A stretch of DNA of 64,000 bases, taken from the NCBI RefSeq assembly GCF_029873635.1, contig NC_080422.1:9083764-9147763 (forward strand), given 5' to 3'. Made by a program: the position numbers and the translations under genes. The notes below the pieces were generated by a model. It did no database searches and had not been told where the DNA came from. It saw only the letters and a program-made list of their open reading frames with translations. Below are positions 24,694-37,195 of the stretch, piece by piece. Positions within the stretch are counted from its first letter, which is position 1. Each line of letters starts with the position of its first letter. The stretch is from Malania oleifera. Lineage: Eukaryota; Streptophyta; Magnoliopsida; Santalales; Ximeniaceae.

Positions 24694-25958
24694 AGTTCCT
24701 AGGATCCTTAATCTGCTCCTCTCTCCCCTCAATCTCTAGGTTAAAATTAGATACCTCTAATATAGTCTCGTACTCTAATTATTGAAATCTTAGCGCAAAA
24801 TCCTAATTTTTATGTAACTAGTTTAATATATCCTAATAATAAATGTCACTTCATTAATTATTAAAAATTATTTGATCACGTAAGTTACTTTTATAATTAT
24901 GGACAAAACCTTCTAAATGTTGAAGTATAATAGCAATATAAACCCTAAATGACTCAATCTAGTCCTCAAAATTAGTCCTAGATAATGTTTTGACAAGAAG
25001 ATTTTATAGAGTAGTTGAGAAAATAATAAATGGACGTATTTTATTCTGAATATAAAACAAAATCATGTCATATACATGCTTTTCTCACTATCTAATCGAC
25101 CATAGGGTACAGACCAAACTCCCCAAGTAATGGAGGTCTCACCAAAGAATCTTATACTACAATGCTAATTAAACCAACTTTTTCTGGGTCAAATTAATTT
25201 TGAGGTACCCACCTAAGAGTCTCAAGCTATAACACCTAACAAAGATCATCTCAAAACAAAGTCAAGTAATCGAATATCATGCAACCAAATATTCGATAAA
25301 GAAAATACTTGAATCCCTAAATGTATAATACCGAATTCACTTTCTCTATGTTTACCAAAAATTTCACAACCAATGACACCAAAAGAGTAATCACCATGAA
25401 TCATGAGATTCTTAGCACCAACACAATTCAAAAACAGATTTACATGGCAACAATCATATTATATTATTCAATCAGCTCCATCACAACGAACACCATTAAT
25501 TAGCCTCATAGATGATAGAATTATTTATACCCATTAATGTTCAACTTTCAACTACTCACGATCATGCTGGGTTGGTCTTAAGCAAGGAGGCACTGAACGA
25601 GTTTGCAGCTTACCATATGTCTAAAATCCATCATTATCTTGTCTATGTAGCTGTATCAATATCAAAGTACATGTAAAAAAAAATTTATTATATTAAAATT
25701 TGAGGCATAAAAAATTATATATGGTCTTAGTCTAAAAGTGAACCCCAATGGGGATTCACAGGAGGGCAGGCTCTAAAATAAAATGAAATAAATAAGAATT
25801 CTTGGAGCGCCGCATGTTTGGGCCTCACGTGAACTATATTCTTGCTTAAGGCGGTTTTGCCAAAGCAAAAGGGAAAGGGCCCAAGATGAAATGGTTCCTT
25901 CAAATTACTCAGGACTAGGAGCACAAGTACTTTTCATAACAAAATACTCAATTTAAGA
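24694..25958. other. Intergenic, AT-rich
   Basis: No gene or named repeat is recognised. A less AT-rich patch at 25735-25925 has no convincing frame. Confidence 0.5.
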
Positions 25959-26060
25959 ATACAACAACAACAACAAAACCAATTCTTAGTCGCACTAAAT
26001 GAAATCACCTAAATGAATTCTTTTTCGCCCATTTATGCGATTAGACCATTTCTTTTGATA
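25959..26060 (-). repeat. LINE/SINE 3' tail fragment
   Basis: Plus-strand ACAACAACAACAACAAAACC followed by a CTTAGTCGCACTAAATG..AATTCTTTTTCGCCCA-like segment is the complement of a common plant 3' tail (..GGCGAAAAAG..CAT..TAGTG..AAG..TTGTTGTTGTTG) found on RTE-type LINEs and related SINEs. Only the tail is seen. Assignment between LINE and SINE is not possible here. Confidence 0.45.
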
Positions 26061-26769
26061 GATTCAATTTAATAAATATTAATAATAAATATTGAACTAA
26101 AAATAAGGATTATTTGATTGTACTTAAAAGAATTGATATTTGGATACTTACTTTTATTATTGAAGATTATTTTTTAATTATATTTTAATTTATAAATATT
26201 GATATCTTTTAATTAATGATTTCCTTAATAACTATTTTATTGATTTATCATTAAAATTTAAATATTTACTTTTTAAAAAATTGTATAAGATTATTGTTTT
26301 CAATCAGTAATAGTCTTATTGTCAATGTATATTTATAACATACTACTATCATATGAAAGTATGATTGAAATAATACAATTAATTAAATTTAAAATATTAA
26401 TTCATTTAATGTTAATTTAAATCAATAATTAGTTATTGTTCAATCTAAAATTGAATTATAAAAACTAATATGCAATTTTAAATAAAAAAAAAGTTATATT
26501 TATATCGTTGAAATTTTAAATGATAATTACATTAATTTTATAATTAAAATTTAAATATTTTATATAAAATATAATCACATAATAGTATTTATTAATTAAC
26601 TACAATATTTTTATTAATGTATATTTATAGCATATGATTGTCACATTAATTTATTTTTAAAAATAATGTTAATAACTAAATTAAAATTTTTAGTTTAGTT
26701 AAAGTTAATTTAAGTTTATATATTGTTCTTTTACTCATTTTAGAATTTAATTATATTTTATTTTAAGTG
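26061..26769. other. Very AT-rich intergenic stretch
   Basis: A strongly AT-rich stretch with no gene or element I can recognise. The left end of LTR G may lie within its last 100 bp. Confidence 0.45.
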
Positions 26770-28648
26770 TAATGCATTTTGTTTTATAATTTGGTTTGTA
26801 ATAATGCATGTTATGAATGTTAAGCTCAAAATGACCATAAACTAACCGTAGGGAATCAAACTTAATTTCAGTCGACTGACATTGCATTTTTTAGGCTTAA
26901 TTAAAAAGCCTCGGTCGACCAACTAGTTTATGTGTTATAGCCCTTGGTCAACCGAACACACTCAATGCTTGAAGTCGAAGTTTGACTTGACTCGGTCAAC
27001 TGACCGAGTTTGAACTGAGGTTTCACGGTCGACCGATAACACTGCAAGCTTGAAGTCAAAGTTTGACTAAGGCTCGATCGACCAACCTAGTTTTGAAGAT
27101 ACCGTCCACTGTCGACTGAACGGTCAAATTGTACTTTTCATTGTACTCAGCCAACTGGTCATTTAGTTTAAATTAACCACGGTCGACCGAAATTTAAATT
27201 CAGCAAACCAAACCTAAGTCTCGGTCGACCAAACCTACGAAGGTTCAGAAATCGTCCTAACTCGACTGACCGACCTTTGTCTTCGGTCGACTGAACCTCT
27301 CGGGTTAACCAATTTTTAAGCACCTAAACGCAATTAACCTTTGGTTAAAAAAATTAAAAAATGACCTTAGTATCCTTTAATCAATCTAATTTTGAAATGT
27401 TTATATATACCCCTTCATTACTCTATTTTCAACATGAGATTAAAAAGAAAAATCCTCCCAAAATATTTTGATTCTTTATTAAATTTCTACTCTCTTATAA
27501 TGATTTGTTTGAAAATTTTTTAGAGAGAGTATTCATTTTGTGCATTCATTTTTACATTATAAATCATTTACTCTCATTCAATCCTTCCCTTTCGTAATCA
27601 TTCTTGAGACTAAGATTATTGTTTCTCCCACATTTTTTTTAAAAATATCTTTGGGAGTAAACCTTGTATAGCTTGTGATTCTTGCACATCTATTGCAATA
27701 TTTCAAAAAACTCACTAATTCTTATTGCAAATCTCTTTTGAGCAAATTACCCTAAGCTTCTCCTACACTTATTTTGAAACATATTTTTGAGAAAATCTTT
27801 AGGTAGATTAAGACCACCTTTAGCATATTTTCATTTACATATCTCTTCTATAAAAGATCACTTATTTTTTTTATTTGGGAAAAAATTATTGAAAGCAAAT
27901 ACCCTAGGTTCTCCTTTATTCTCATTGGAAAATATTTTTGGAGAAATTGATTTGGAGTAGAATCTTTGAAGCAATTATCAAATACATCATTTCTATAGAT
28001 TGCAAATATATTTTGAGAAATTACTCTTACTCAAATTGAACTTTTATTTCATATCATAAGTGAGCACATTGAACTTAATTGTTATACCCATCTGCTTAGT
28101 ATAGAAGCATTCATTGTTGTACAAAAAATATTTCATATTAATTATCTGTTGCATTCCTAACATGTGGTTGAAAGAGGGAGACTCGCCCTATGAATACTTT
28201 TGAATTGCTCTAACTCGATTAGGAAAGCACCGAATTGGCTCAGACCCAGTTAGGAGAACTAGGTGCACCAGTCTATAAGGTGTTGTAAACGGTGTCGCTC
28301 CACCCGTAAGCGAGCAGCTAGTGGAATCCTCTTTTTCGTGAGCATGAGGCGAGGACGTAGGCAGTATTGGCTGAAGCCCAATATCATATAGTGCATTGTT
28401 TTTTTCCTTGCATACTTTATTTTTTGTTCTTGAATTAATGTTTATATTTTATTTATTGTGAATAATTGGGAAATACTGAAACTACTTTAATTGCTTTATA
28501 TTTTTGCTCAGTTAAATATCTATTGAGTCGGTGAATGCTAGAAAAACCCTCAGTTATGCAATACTGTTCGTGGATTTGAACCTAACCGAGGCAAAATTTT
28601 TAAATACCCAATTCACCCCCCCCCCCCCCTTTTTGGGTGCTTACACCA
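26770..28648 (+). repeat. 5' LTR of Sirevirus G (left end uncertain)
   Basis: The right end is firm: a run of C's in AATTCACCCCC..., then TTACACCA at 28648, followed by a primer site TTGGTATCAGAAC near 28659. The TATA is near 27408 (TATATATACCCC). The words GGCGAGGACGTAGGCAG near 28350 and CGCTCCACCCG near 28293 match the other Sirevirus LTRs. The U3 part at about 26775-26870 matches LTRs H and F. The left end is not marked by a clear TG. Confidence 0.65.
26870..27300. promoter_or_regulatory. Cluster of CGGTCGACCG palindromes in LTR G
   Basis: About twelve copies of CGGTCGACCGA or near variants (CAGTCGACTGA, TCGGTCAACTGACCGA) lie in 430 bp, ending about 100 bp upstream of the TATA. The core CGGTCGACCG is a perfect palindrome. 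Confidence 0.7.
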
Positions 28649-28787
28649 ATTACAACAATTGGTATCAGAACTTCGTTGCACAAGACTTAAACGTTTTTGC
28701 AAAAAATTGCAATGGCTCAAATTGGTGTATCCCCATTCAGCAAGGGACAATCACCTTCTATCCCTCTATTATTTTTTGGTGTAAACT
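28649..28787 (+). mobile_element. Sirevirus G primer site and gag start
   Basis: After the primer site, a gag start at 28711 reads MAQIGVSPFSKG..., comparable with the gag start of element F. Element J begins at 28788 and no further G sequence is recognised. It is a broken fossil. Confidence 0.6.
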
Positions 28788-29137
28788 TGTCACGCACTCG
28801 AAACCTGCTAGGTGGGGCCCAAGGTGTGATGAGACCAATCACCATCTTTGATACCATTCACGTAACAGAAAAATAATGAACAACCTCAAATAAAATACTA
28901 GAGTACTATATACAACCCAAAAGGAGTATCCATCTACATATATTACATAATGAGAAATTCTAAAACATTATTATACATATTTTAGTTCTACTACCACTCA
29001 CAAGTCTCCAAAATTCTAAGCCCTATCGTGAAGCTTTATAAGCTCCATCCCCTGAAGGACCTGAAAAGATAATAATTTCTTGGAGTGAAACACGTCTCAG
29101 TAAGGAAGAAATAAACTATAACAGTGTATGACAGAAG

Positions 29138-29139
29138 AG

Positions 29140-29189
<50 letters not shown>
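29138..29189. repeat. TA microsatellite
   Basis: A nearly pure TA run of about 50 bp inside LTR J. Confidence 0.9.
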
Positions 29190-29194
<5 letters not shown>

Positions 29195-29550
29195 CCATTT
29201 CTTAATCCACCAAAACAGAGCATACATATACATATCGAAGCACAAAAACATAAATATTTATCGATGAAAGTTTTTAAGGATAGGGAAGATTACATGCCCA
29301 TACATGTACCTTCCCTCTGCTCTGATACCGTTTGTAACCGTACCCATTGATTCAGGTATGGCTACAACTTATACTGATTAGGGTACTCACTTTTCACAAT
29401 AAGCCCTCAGGCAGAGAGATTCAATTTTCCATAAATATTCTCATACCAGCATTCACACACATGCACATCAATCATATTCCAGAAATGCACGTGTTCACAT
29501 ACATCACCACACAACCACACATAATTACAATACAATCCATTGATCTCAGT

Positions 29551-29801
29551 ACGTGGCCCACTCAAGGCAACTATGTACTTCCCAATACGTGGCCCGTGTA
29601 GGGCGGCTGAATACTTCACTATATGTGGCCCATGCAGGGCAGTTGCGTACTCCACTGTACATGACCCACGTATGGAAGCTACATACTCTATTGTACGTGG
29701 CCCACATAGGGCGACTATATACTCCACTATATGTGGCCCACGTAAAGCAACAATGGACTCATTGTACATGGCCCACGTAGGGCAACTGCATACTCCACTG
29801 T
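29551..29801. repeat. 36 bp minisatellite, seven units, in LTR J
   Basis: Units begin at 29551, 29587, 29623, 29659, 29695, 29731 and 29766. The consensus start is ACGTGGCCCACGTAGGGC, followed by a variable core and TACTCCACTGT. Periodicity is 36 bp with one 35 bp unit. The unit has an internal near-palindrome GTGGCCCAC. Frames through it give repetitive but implausible peptides, so I treat it as non-coding. Confidence 0.9.
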
Positions 29802-30549
29802 ACATTTATATTCACACACAAACAATATTCAGAATCAACCTATATTCACCTTCAAACAATGTTCATAGCCAAGCAGTATTCATAACCAAACAGTATCCAC
29901 AACCAATCAATATTCACATCCACGCTGTACTTACATCCATACTGCACTAACAAGCAGATGGTATTCACAACTGTATAGTATTAATAGCCAGTTAATTAAG
30001 AAAGATTATTTTCATGCCACACGGTTTTTCCCAATTATGATTTATAATCAAAATCATTATTTTCAATTGCCTAAACTGTTTAGAAAATCATACTATAATT
30101 ATAAGTTGTCTATACTCAAAAATTTCAACTTTAATCAAAAGGTTGGTATATTTTATTTCCTCTTACCCATTCCTCGAAGTTCTGCCCAAATCGTACAGAA
30201 GACGGAACCCTGTATTCCAAAAATCCTAACTTAACAAGTTCAACCTCAAAATATTTATCATTTAACATCTCCTAGGCCCACACACTCCCAATAATTAATT
30301 TAATATTAAAAACATCCTATTTACCCTAATTTTGGAGTGGTGCTTAAGAACTCTAAATCAAGTTTCTGCTCCGACTAACTTGGAGAGAATCACCCCAAGA
30401 ACCTCGTGATAGTTTTTGACCATGGAATTGGGCTAAATCCAAGCCAGAATTGAAGAAAGAAGGTGGTAGAGCCAAACCCTTGAGAGAGAGAGAGCAAGAG
30501 GAGAGAGAAATTTCACGCTAAAATGGATCTAGGCCTCTTTATAGTTAGG

Positions 30550-30640
30550 CATTCGTCAAAGAGTCTAAAAGGTTCGTCGACGAAACCAAGAAGAACATTC
30601 ATCGACAAGAACATGAAGGTCGTCGACGAATCTATTAAAA
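30550..30640. promoter_or_regulatory. TCGTCGACGA-type palindrome cluster of LTR J
   Basis: Three or more copies (GTTCGTCGACGAAAC, TTCATCGACAAGAA, GTCGTCGACGAATC) lie on the upstream side of the minus-strand TATA. Confidence 0.5.
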
Positions 30641-30781
30641 ATATGAATTTTCCCTCCTCTCGATAATTCCTCGTCAAAGAAACACGTAGACCAAGAAGGA
30701 CATTGAGCTTGACGTGCCAGAATCGACGGTGCCTAAAATTTCCTCAAATTTCCACTCTGATTGAAAATTATGTGTTTATAG

Positions 30782-31038
30782 GTGAACTTAGTAAACTTAG
30801 TTCATTTTAAGCACTTAGGTGTCCAATTTTGGCATACAAGGTCTAAATGAGTGGGGTCAGTCTCGACACGTCCGTAACATTGAACTCGACATACTAGAGC
30901 AGACAGTGCCCAAGAAAACCACACCGGGAGCTTTTTTTCCACTTAGAAGTAAACTTAGAATAAAAGCAAACTTAGCAAACGTAGTGAATTTTAGCATTCA
31001 GGTGTCTAAATCGAGCATACGAGGTCCAAACTGAGTGT
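30782..31038. repeat. Diverged direct repeat, about 72 bp units 185 bp apart
   Basis: About 30782-30853 and 30967-31038 share AACTTAG.AAAC.TAG, CA.TTAGGTGTC or CATTCAGGTGTC, and GCATAC.AGGTC.AAA..GAGTG in the same order. This looks like an old duplication in or next to the U3 end of LTR J. Confidence 0.7.
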
Positions 31039-31045
31039 GGTGAAT

Positions 31046-31479
31046 TCCTACTAATCAAACTTAAGTATTTAAATTTGTATTATTATTTTTAACTATGTCG
31101 AAATGTCCAATCATTTTGCTATCAAATCATTTATACTTATAATACATATACAAATATGTTAAAAAATCGTATACTAATTTTTTGTATAATTATTACTTTT
31201 TAGGGTTTGCAACTGTCACAACATTAGCTAGGATGATACCAAGCACTAGAGTCGAATGCAGTTTTTGACTTTTTCTATATTTTTTGTTATCTAAACAGAA
31301 TGATTTTTTTTTTAAATTTGAATTTGTAATTTTATTTGTATTTGAATTTTGAACAATTTGTATTTTATTTTTGAATAATTTATGAATTTTGTAGTAATTA
31401 TGATTTAATATTATATATGCTAAAATGTAATTACAGGTTTTAATAGGAATTAATAAATAAAATATTAAAAAAATATATT
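31046..31479. other. AT-rich sequence, possibly interior of a CACTA fragment
   Basis: No coding frame or named element is seen. It leads into the CACTA subterminal repeats on its right. Confidence 0.4.
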
Positions 31480-31781
31480 TTTATTTTAAAGTATTAGTGA
31501 CCATTTTCAAATCATCACTAATGGTACCACTTTTAGTAACATTTTGAAAACGGTTACTAATACTTAGACTTTAGAATGATTTTGAGCCAAGAAAATATAG
31601 AATTTATAGTGACGGTCTTTGGCTTTTAGTGACGAAATAAAACCATCATTAATACTCCATTATTAGTTATGGTTTTAGAATTCGTCACTAATAAGTATTA
31701 GTCACCATAGATTTATCAACTAATTTGAAACTGTCACTAATAATCACTAAACTATCGCTAATAACCTTATTTTTTATAGTG
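31480..31781. mobile_element. CACTA (En/Spm-type) DNA transposon end
   Basis: The stretch ends TTTTTTATAGTG at 31781, the complement of a CACTATAAAAAA terminus. Preceding it are at least eight subterminal words of the TTAGTGAC / GTCACTAAT type in both orientations (for example near 31494, 31617, 31635, 31693 and 31732), the usual CACTA subterminal array. No transposase is seen. The opposite terminus is not found at a plausible distance, so this is a fragment or a non-autonomous copy. Confidence 0.65.
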
Positions 31782-32198
31782 ATATCTACATTAATAATTG
31801 AATTTCATGTTATTAGTTTTTCTTTGATTGAGTGTGTTGTATCATAATATAAAAGATTATAAATAAATAACAATTCAAAAATCAAGAGACAAAATTTTGA
31901 ACTAGTCATGCATTGCCAAGAGGAAAATCAATGAGATCATAAATAATTAACAATTCGATAGCTTATACAATAAAAAAAAAAAAATTACGCTAATAAATTA
32001 TTTATAGCTAGATGGAGCAAACGTACACTTGGAGTCAAAGTGACTTGCAAACATGGTTGTTCTACACAAAATGGAAGTATTAATCATTTCTTAGAATTGG
32101 GAGGTCCATAGGCATTAGAGTTAGGTATGAAAATTCTAACACCCAAAGAGAAGAATAACCATCAAATTAATTAATGATGTTCTCATTTAAATATTGTA
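31782..32198. other. Intergenic target region of Copia L
   Basis: No feature is recognised. It continues as the same kind of AT-rich sequence on the other side of Copia L (36445 onward). Confidence 0.45.
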
Positions 32199-32203
32199 TA
32201 TGG

Positions 32204-32536
32204 TGTTGGAAATTAAACTTGACTGGAGATGGCTGGCAGCCCACCGTTGTTGAATTTTCTAGAGTCGGCAGGCAACCTACTCCACCTACCAGCTCACCTC
32301 CATTGAAGATTAATTCCCACCATTGTTGATTATAGTGTTCTATGATTTGCTATAAATAGATGTATGTGTATGTAATGTATTAATGTGGTGTAGAGAGGGT
32401 GAATAACCAATGAGCAAGAGTGATTTTAATTCTCCCCTATAATTTAGTTTGAAATAAAGTGAAAGTGTTTATTGTGCAATTGATTCTCACTGAGTTTCTG
32501 TCACAACCAATGACTGAGTGTCCCCTCCACCCATCA
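32204..32536 (+). repeat. 5' LTR of Copia L
   Basis: It starts TGTTGGAAATTAAACTTG and ends ACCCATCA. The TATA box CTATAAATAGATG is at about 32350. Confidence 0.92.
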
Positions 32537-35500
32537 GTGGTATTAGAGTGTCTAGGTACGCCGTAATTCACCAAATAGAGGCGAACAAAGGATAAATTCA
32601 ATTTTCTTCCTAGATTGGAGGTTCCTCAAAATCCCAAATTGAGCATACTATTGTGAAATTCAGGTCGAGACAATTCCAAAGGTGAAAACCGTGTCCGAAA
32701 CGAAGTCCAGAAGGCCTTATAAGCACTCCCACGCGCCGCCAACGAATTCATCGTCAAAGACACACACCTCACGTGCCAAAGATTTTATTAACCGATTACA
32801 TCATGCGCCACACGTGTCTTCTACACCCAACTGACGTGATCCGACCCAAAAACCCGACCCGCAAATCACATCCATCTACCTGGCTCAACAACTTGATTCC
32901 AGACCCACGTGTACGACTCGACCTGGCTATCTGTCCCATGTCCATTCACCGACATGCGAAATGCATGGAAACCGCCATGTGGTCCTAACGGTATTATCTA
33001 AGGCCATCTTCTGGCAGTTAAGTTAAACTGTTTTTTAAAAAAAAAACTGGTTTAAAATTGTTTTAGTTGGTTCAGTGATTTTTAGACCGGTTATTTACAA
33101 CCCAAAACCGATTCCTAAGATTTTTTGACCTTCTGAATACATTGATGGCATCAAATTTGCCAAAATATATCCCCATCACTATGTTTTTGATATATTAAAT
33201 CTGATGGCTAACAATACTACACAAGCAGTCATTCAAAAATTGATCCGGGAGAATTATGACAACTTGTCTATTCAAATGAGAGCCTTTCTAGGTGCTCACG
33301 ATATCATGGACATCATTGAAGATGGGTACAGAGAAAGATCATCCAAAGAAGCCGAAGCAGCTATGTCCGATGCTCAAAGAATGACCTTGCGAGCCGATCG
33401 AAAGAAGGATTACAAGGCGAAGTCCATAATCTACCAAGGCCTTGATGAGGCCATGTTTGAAATCATGGCCTCCTCCAAGACATCCCAAGAAGTTTGGAGC
33501 ACTCTCCATCAAACACACAAAGGTGCAAACAAAGTGAAGAAGATTCGTCTTCAAAAATTATGAGGTAATTTCGAATCTTTAAAAATGAAATCTACTGAAT
33601 CTATTGCTAACTGCTATACATGAGTCGTGGTAGTATGAAGTCAATTGAGAAAAAATGGAGACTCTCAATGATGAGAGAATTTGTGAGAAAATTTTTACAA
33701 TCTTTGGATCCAAAACATAATTATATAGCTGTGACCATGAAAGAAACAAAAGATTTGGAAACCATGTCTTTAGGAGCACTTGTGGGCATACTCCAAGCCC
33801 ATGAGCAGAAATTCAATAGAAGGAGTGATGATAAAGCACCGGAGCAAGCCCTCCAAATGAATTTGTCCCTCATTATAGATAGATACGAAAAAGGGGGGAC
33901 ATCACAGTGAAGAAGAGGATGAGACTGAGGCTCTCGTGGAAGAAATTCTGGAAATTTTGAATCCAAGGAAGGTGGCAAAGGCGAAAGAGGTCCCACTAGA
34001 GGAGGACCCAATCAACAAAATTATGTTCCACAAGGTAGGGGATAAGGAAGAAGAGGGGGATACAATAATCGCTCGAATGTAAACAAAAGAAACGTTCAGT
34101 GCTACAACTCTCATAAGTACGGACACTATAGCAATGAGTGTTGTAGGCATACAATTCAACTCCCCAAGACCAAAGTGTTTGGTACCTTGACTCTGGAGCC
34201 AACAACCATATGACTGGCATAAATAACCTATTCTTTGAACTTGATGAGAAAGTTTCAGGGGAGATCTCTTTTGGTGATTCTAAAATCCCAGTCCGAGGGA
34301 GAGGAGATGTTTTGATCAAATAGAATCCTAGAGATCATGCTTACATCTCCAATGTCTATTACATGCCAAACATGAAAACTAATATACTTAGTCTCAGACA
34401 GCTTGTCGAGAAAGACTATCGAATTAGCCATAATGATAAGCAGATGGTGATAACAGATGCTCGAGAAAAGCTGGTTACTCGAGTATAAATGGCAAAGAAT
34501 CGAATGTTTCCACTCGCCATTCAAAATGATACACCAAGGTGTTTGAGCGCTATCATCAAAGACAAAGACTGGCTATGCCATCTCAGGTATGGACATCTGA
34601 ATTTTGAAAGTTTGAAAAAGTTGGGAAGAGAGAAGATGGTGAAAGTCTTACCCAACATCCACCACCCAAATATGACATGTGAAAGTTGTGCTCTGAGCAA
34701 GCAACACAAAAACAACTTTGGAAAGCAAGCCGACTAGAGATCTACCATGCTGCTCCATCTAGTACACACTGACGTGTGTGGTCCATTGAGGCCGTTTTCA
34801 AATGGATATAATCGATACTTCCTCACCTTTATTGACGATTACAATAGGAAGACTTGGGTCTAGTTCCTAAAAAGGAAGTTAGAAGTGTTCGACAAGTTCA
34901 AAGAATTCAAATATCTTGTGGAGAAATAGAGTGGCTATCGCATCAAGTCATTCAAATCAGACCTAGGAGGAGAGTACAAGGACGAAGCTTTCCTAGAATT
35001 CCTTAGGCAACAAGGGATTCAAAAATAGTTCACACTAACCTATACTCCCTAGTTGAACGGTGTAGCTGAGAGGAACAACCTCACGATCCTTAACATGGCT
35101 AGAAGCATGTTAAAGGATAAGGATGTGCCTAAGAGTTTTTGGGAAGAAGTAGTATGATATGCAGTTTATTTTCTTAATAGGTGTCCTACAAAGAGTCTTG
35201 ATACAAAGACATCACATGAAACTTGGAGTACTCACAAGCTCAGTGTGAGTCATCTTAGAGTGTTTGACTCCATAACCTATGCCAAGATCCCAGAAATAAG
35301 AAGGACAAAGTTGGATGATAAAGGAGAGAAGTGTATACTTGTTGGATACGACGATAGCACCATGGGATATCGACTCTACAATCCCATCAATAAGAAAGTC
35401 ATTCATAGCAGAGATGTCATTTTTGAAGAAAATGAATCCTGGAAGTGGGATTAGGTTGAAACTTCTAAGATGCAGAATTAACGCTTGAAGGAAAAGAACC

Positions 35501-36106
35501 CACACAGACAAGAAAAGTGGCTATCGAGTCACAAGTTCCCGAAGTGCACACACTTCCACACAGTTACCATTCACCATAGAGGAATGAAGCTTCATCACCA
35601 ATTAAGCGTGAAAATTCAGGCATGAGGCCTAGAGGTGCCCGTAACCTAGCTGATCTGTATGAAAATAAAGAACCAATAGAAGAGTATGTTGCTCTAAATT
35701 GTCTGTTGTTGACTAATGACCCCATTAGCTTTGAGAAGGCTAACGAAGAAAAAAAATGGAGAAAAATGATGGATAAGAAGATTCAATCCATCGAGAAGAA
35801 CAAGACTTGGGATCTAACGAATCTCCCAGAGGGCCGCAAAACTATTGGTGTAAAATGGATCTACAAGACTAAGAAGAACGTTCAAGGAGAAGTCTAGAGA
35901 TATAAAGCAAGACTTGTCACCAAGGGCTATAGCAAGAAAGAAGTGGATTTGATATCTTGCATAACATATGATCAGAATGCTAACATTTTTTACAAAGCCA
36001 CTCAGGCATGATATTTTTACAAGAAGCCACTTAGGCATGATATTTTTACAAGACTGAAGACAATGCTCAGAATGACAAAACCAGGAGAGTCAAGTTTAAT
36101 GGGGGA

Positions 36107-36439
36107 TGTTGGAAATTAAACTTGACTGGAGATGGTTAGCAACCCACCATTGTTGAATTTTTTAGAGTCAGCAGACAACCTACTCCACCTACCAGCCCAC
36201 CTCCGTTAAAGATTAATTCCCACTATTGTTGATTATATTATTCTACGATTTGCTATAAATAGATGTGTGTATATGTAATGTATTAATGTGGTGTAAAGAG
36301 GGTGAATAACCAGTGAGCGAGAGTGATTTTAATTTTCCTCTCCAATTCAGTTTGAAATAAATTGAAAGTGTTTATTGTGCAATTGATTCTCACTGAATTT
36401 CACTCACAACCAGTGACTGAGTGTCCCCTCCACTTATCA
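36107..36439 (+). repeat. 3' LTR of Copia L
   Basis: Same length and order as the 5' LTR, with about 9% differences by eye. It ends ACTTATCA next to the TATGG duplication. Confidence 0.92.
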
Positions 36440-36444
36440 TATGG

Positions 36445-37195
36445 GAGATGAAAGGAGGAGAACCTCATATAAAGGACGATTATGTCATTTGAACTTTCAG
36501 AGCATGGATGGAAATTGTTTAGAATGGCAAACATTGAATAAAGGTATCATGACATTATAAAATTTATTAATATGCAATAGCAATTAATTAATTAATTCAT
36601 ATTTAAAAAGGAAGAACACTTAAGGGTATCTTGGGAATTTTAAAGTTGTCATATCATAAATTAGTGTTCTCCCTTTTTAAAGTAGTTTAATATAAGTTTT
36701 AAGCAAAACATTGTCCATCACGAGTGCCCACTCAAATGACCAAAATTGAGTTAGTCCCTTTCCTGCAATTGGTTCAAGTTAATATTTTAACTTAGTGCTC
36801 CATAATAGAATTCATGATTCTCTGCTTTTTTGTAATTTTATGACACATATTTAGAGGGATTATCCACTCAAAATCTATTACAAATGTGAAAGCTCAGAAG
36901 CCATGTGCGAAACCTCTTTGCTCACTTAAACTAAGCCCATTAAGTGTGTGTTGAGGGTGGTGCCTCCCACAGTACTATATAGTACACATTTGAGTGAGGG
37001 CACAAATGTAATTGTATTATCATATGAGAGTATTTTGAGATTTTCATATGTGACTACACATATACAATCGAGGGTTGAAACCTCAAGTTTGTTTTCGTAA
37101 ATTCATTTCTTCTTCTCCCTTTTATTTTTCTCTATTTTTCGTATTTGTTGTGTGCGCGCACATAACCTTAAGGCATAATTATATAATAGTTGTTA
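36445..37195. other. Intergenic, with a possible LTR-like block
   Basis: There is no gene. The block 36885-37162 starts TGTGAAAGCTCAG and ends GCGCGCACA with a TC-rich middle, which resembles a short LTR, but no target duplication flanks it. Confidence 0.35.

Larger units (their letters stand above)
28788..31045 (-). mobile_element. Chromovirus-type LTR J inserted in the gag start of G
   Basis: It begins TGTCACGCACTCG and carries GTGAAACACGTCTCAGTAAGG (in part) at about 29087, the same word and distance as in LTRs C and K. A minus-strand TATA (plus TTTATAG near 30537) is flanked by a TCGTCGACGA-type cluster at 30550-30640. No internal coding region is attached, so it is probably a solo LTR. 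Its right boundary is not visible and the value given is approximate. Confidence 0.55.
32204..36439 (+). mobile_element. Copia retrotransposon L, both LTRs present, broken
   Basis: Perfect 5 bp target duplications TATGG (32199-32203 and 36440-36444) enclose the element. The LTRs are 32204-32536 and 36107-36439, 333 bp each. The primer-site-like GTGGTATTAGAGTG follows the 5' LTR and the purine tract TAATGGGGGA precedes the 3' LTR. Parts: gag (from about 33204, UBN2-type, with a zinc knuckle near 34100), protease (LDSGANNHMTG near 34170), pre-integrase and integrase (about 34420-35455), and the start of reverse transcriptase (about 35680-35900). Protease and integrase before RT identify Copia. 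I see no RNase H. By eye the LTRs differ at about 31 of 333 sites, mostly transitions, so the insertion is several million years old. It has several interruptions. Confidence 0.92.

Noticed and set aside
29551-29801. CRISPR-like regular repeat
   Set aside because: Units are contiguous, with no unique spacers, and the DNA is a plant LTR.
29407-29950. Repetitive peptides over the 36 bp minisatellite
   Set aside because: A 36 bp period keeps any frame open; frames on both strands look equally repetitive, so this is not evidence of a protein.
36885-37162. Short solo LTR
   Set aside because: TG...CA ends and a TC-rich middle fit, but there is no flanking duplication and no second copy here, so I left it as a possibility only.
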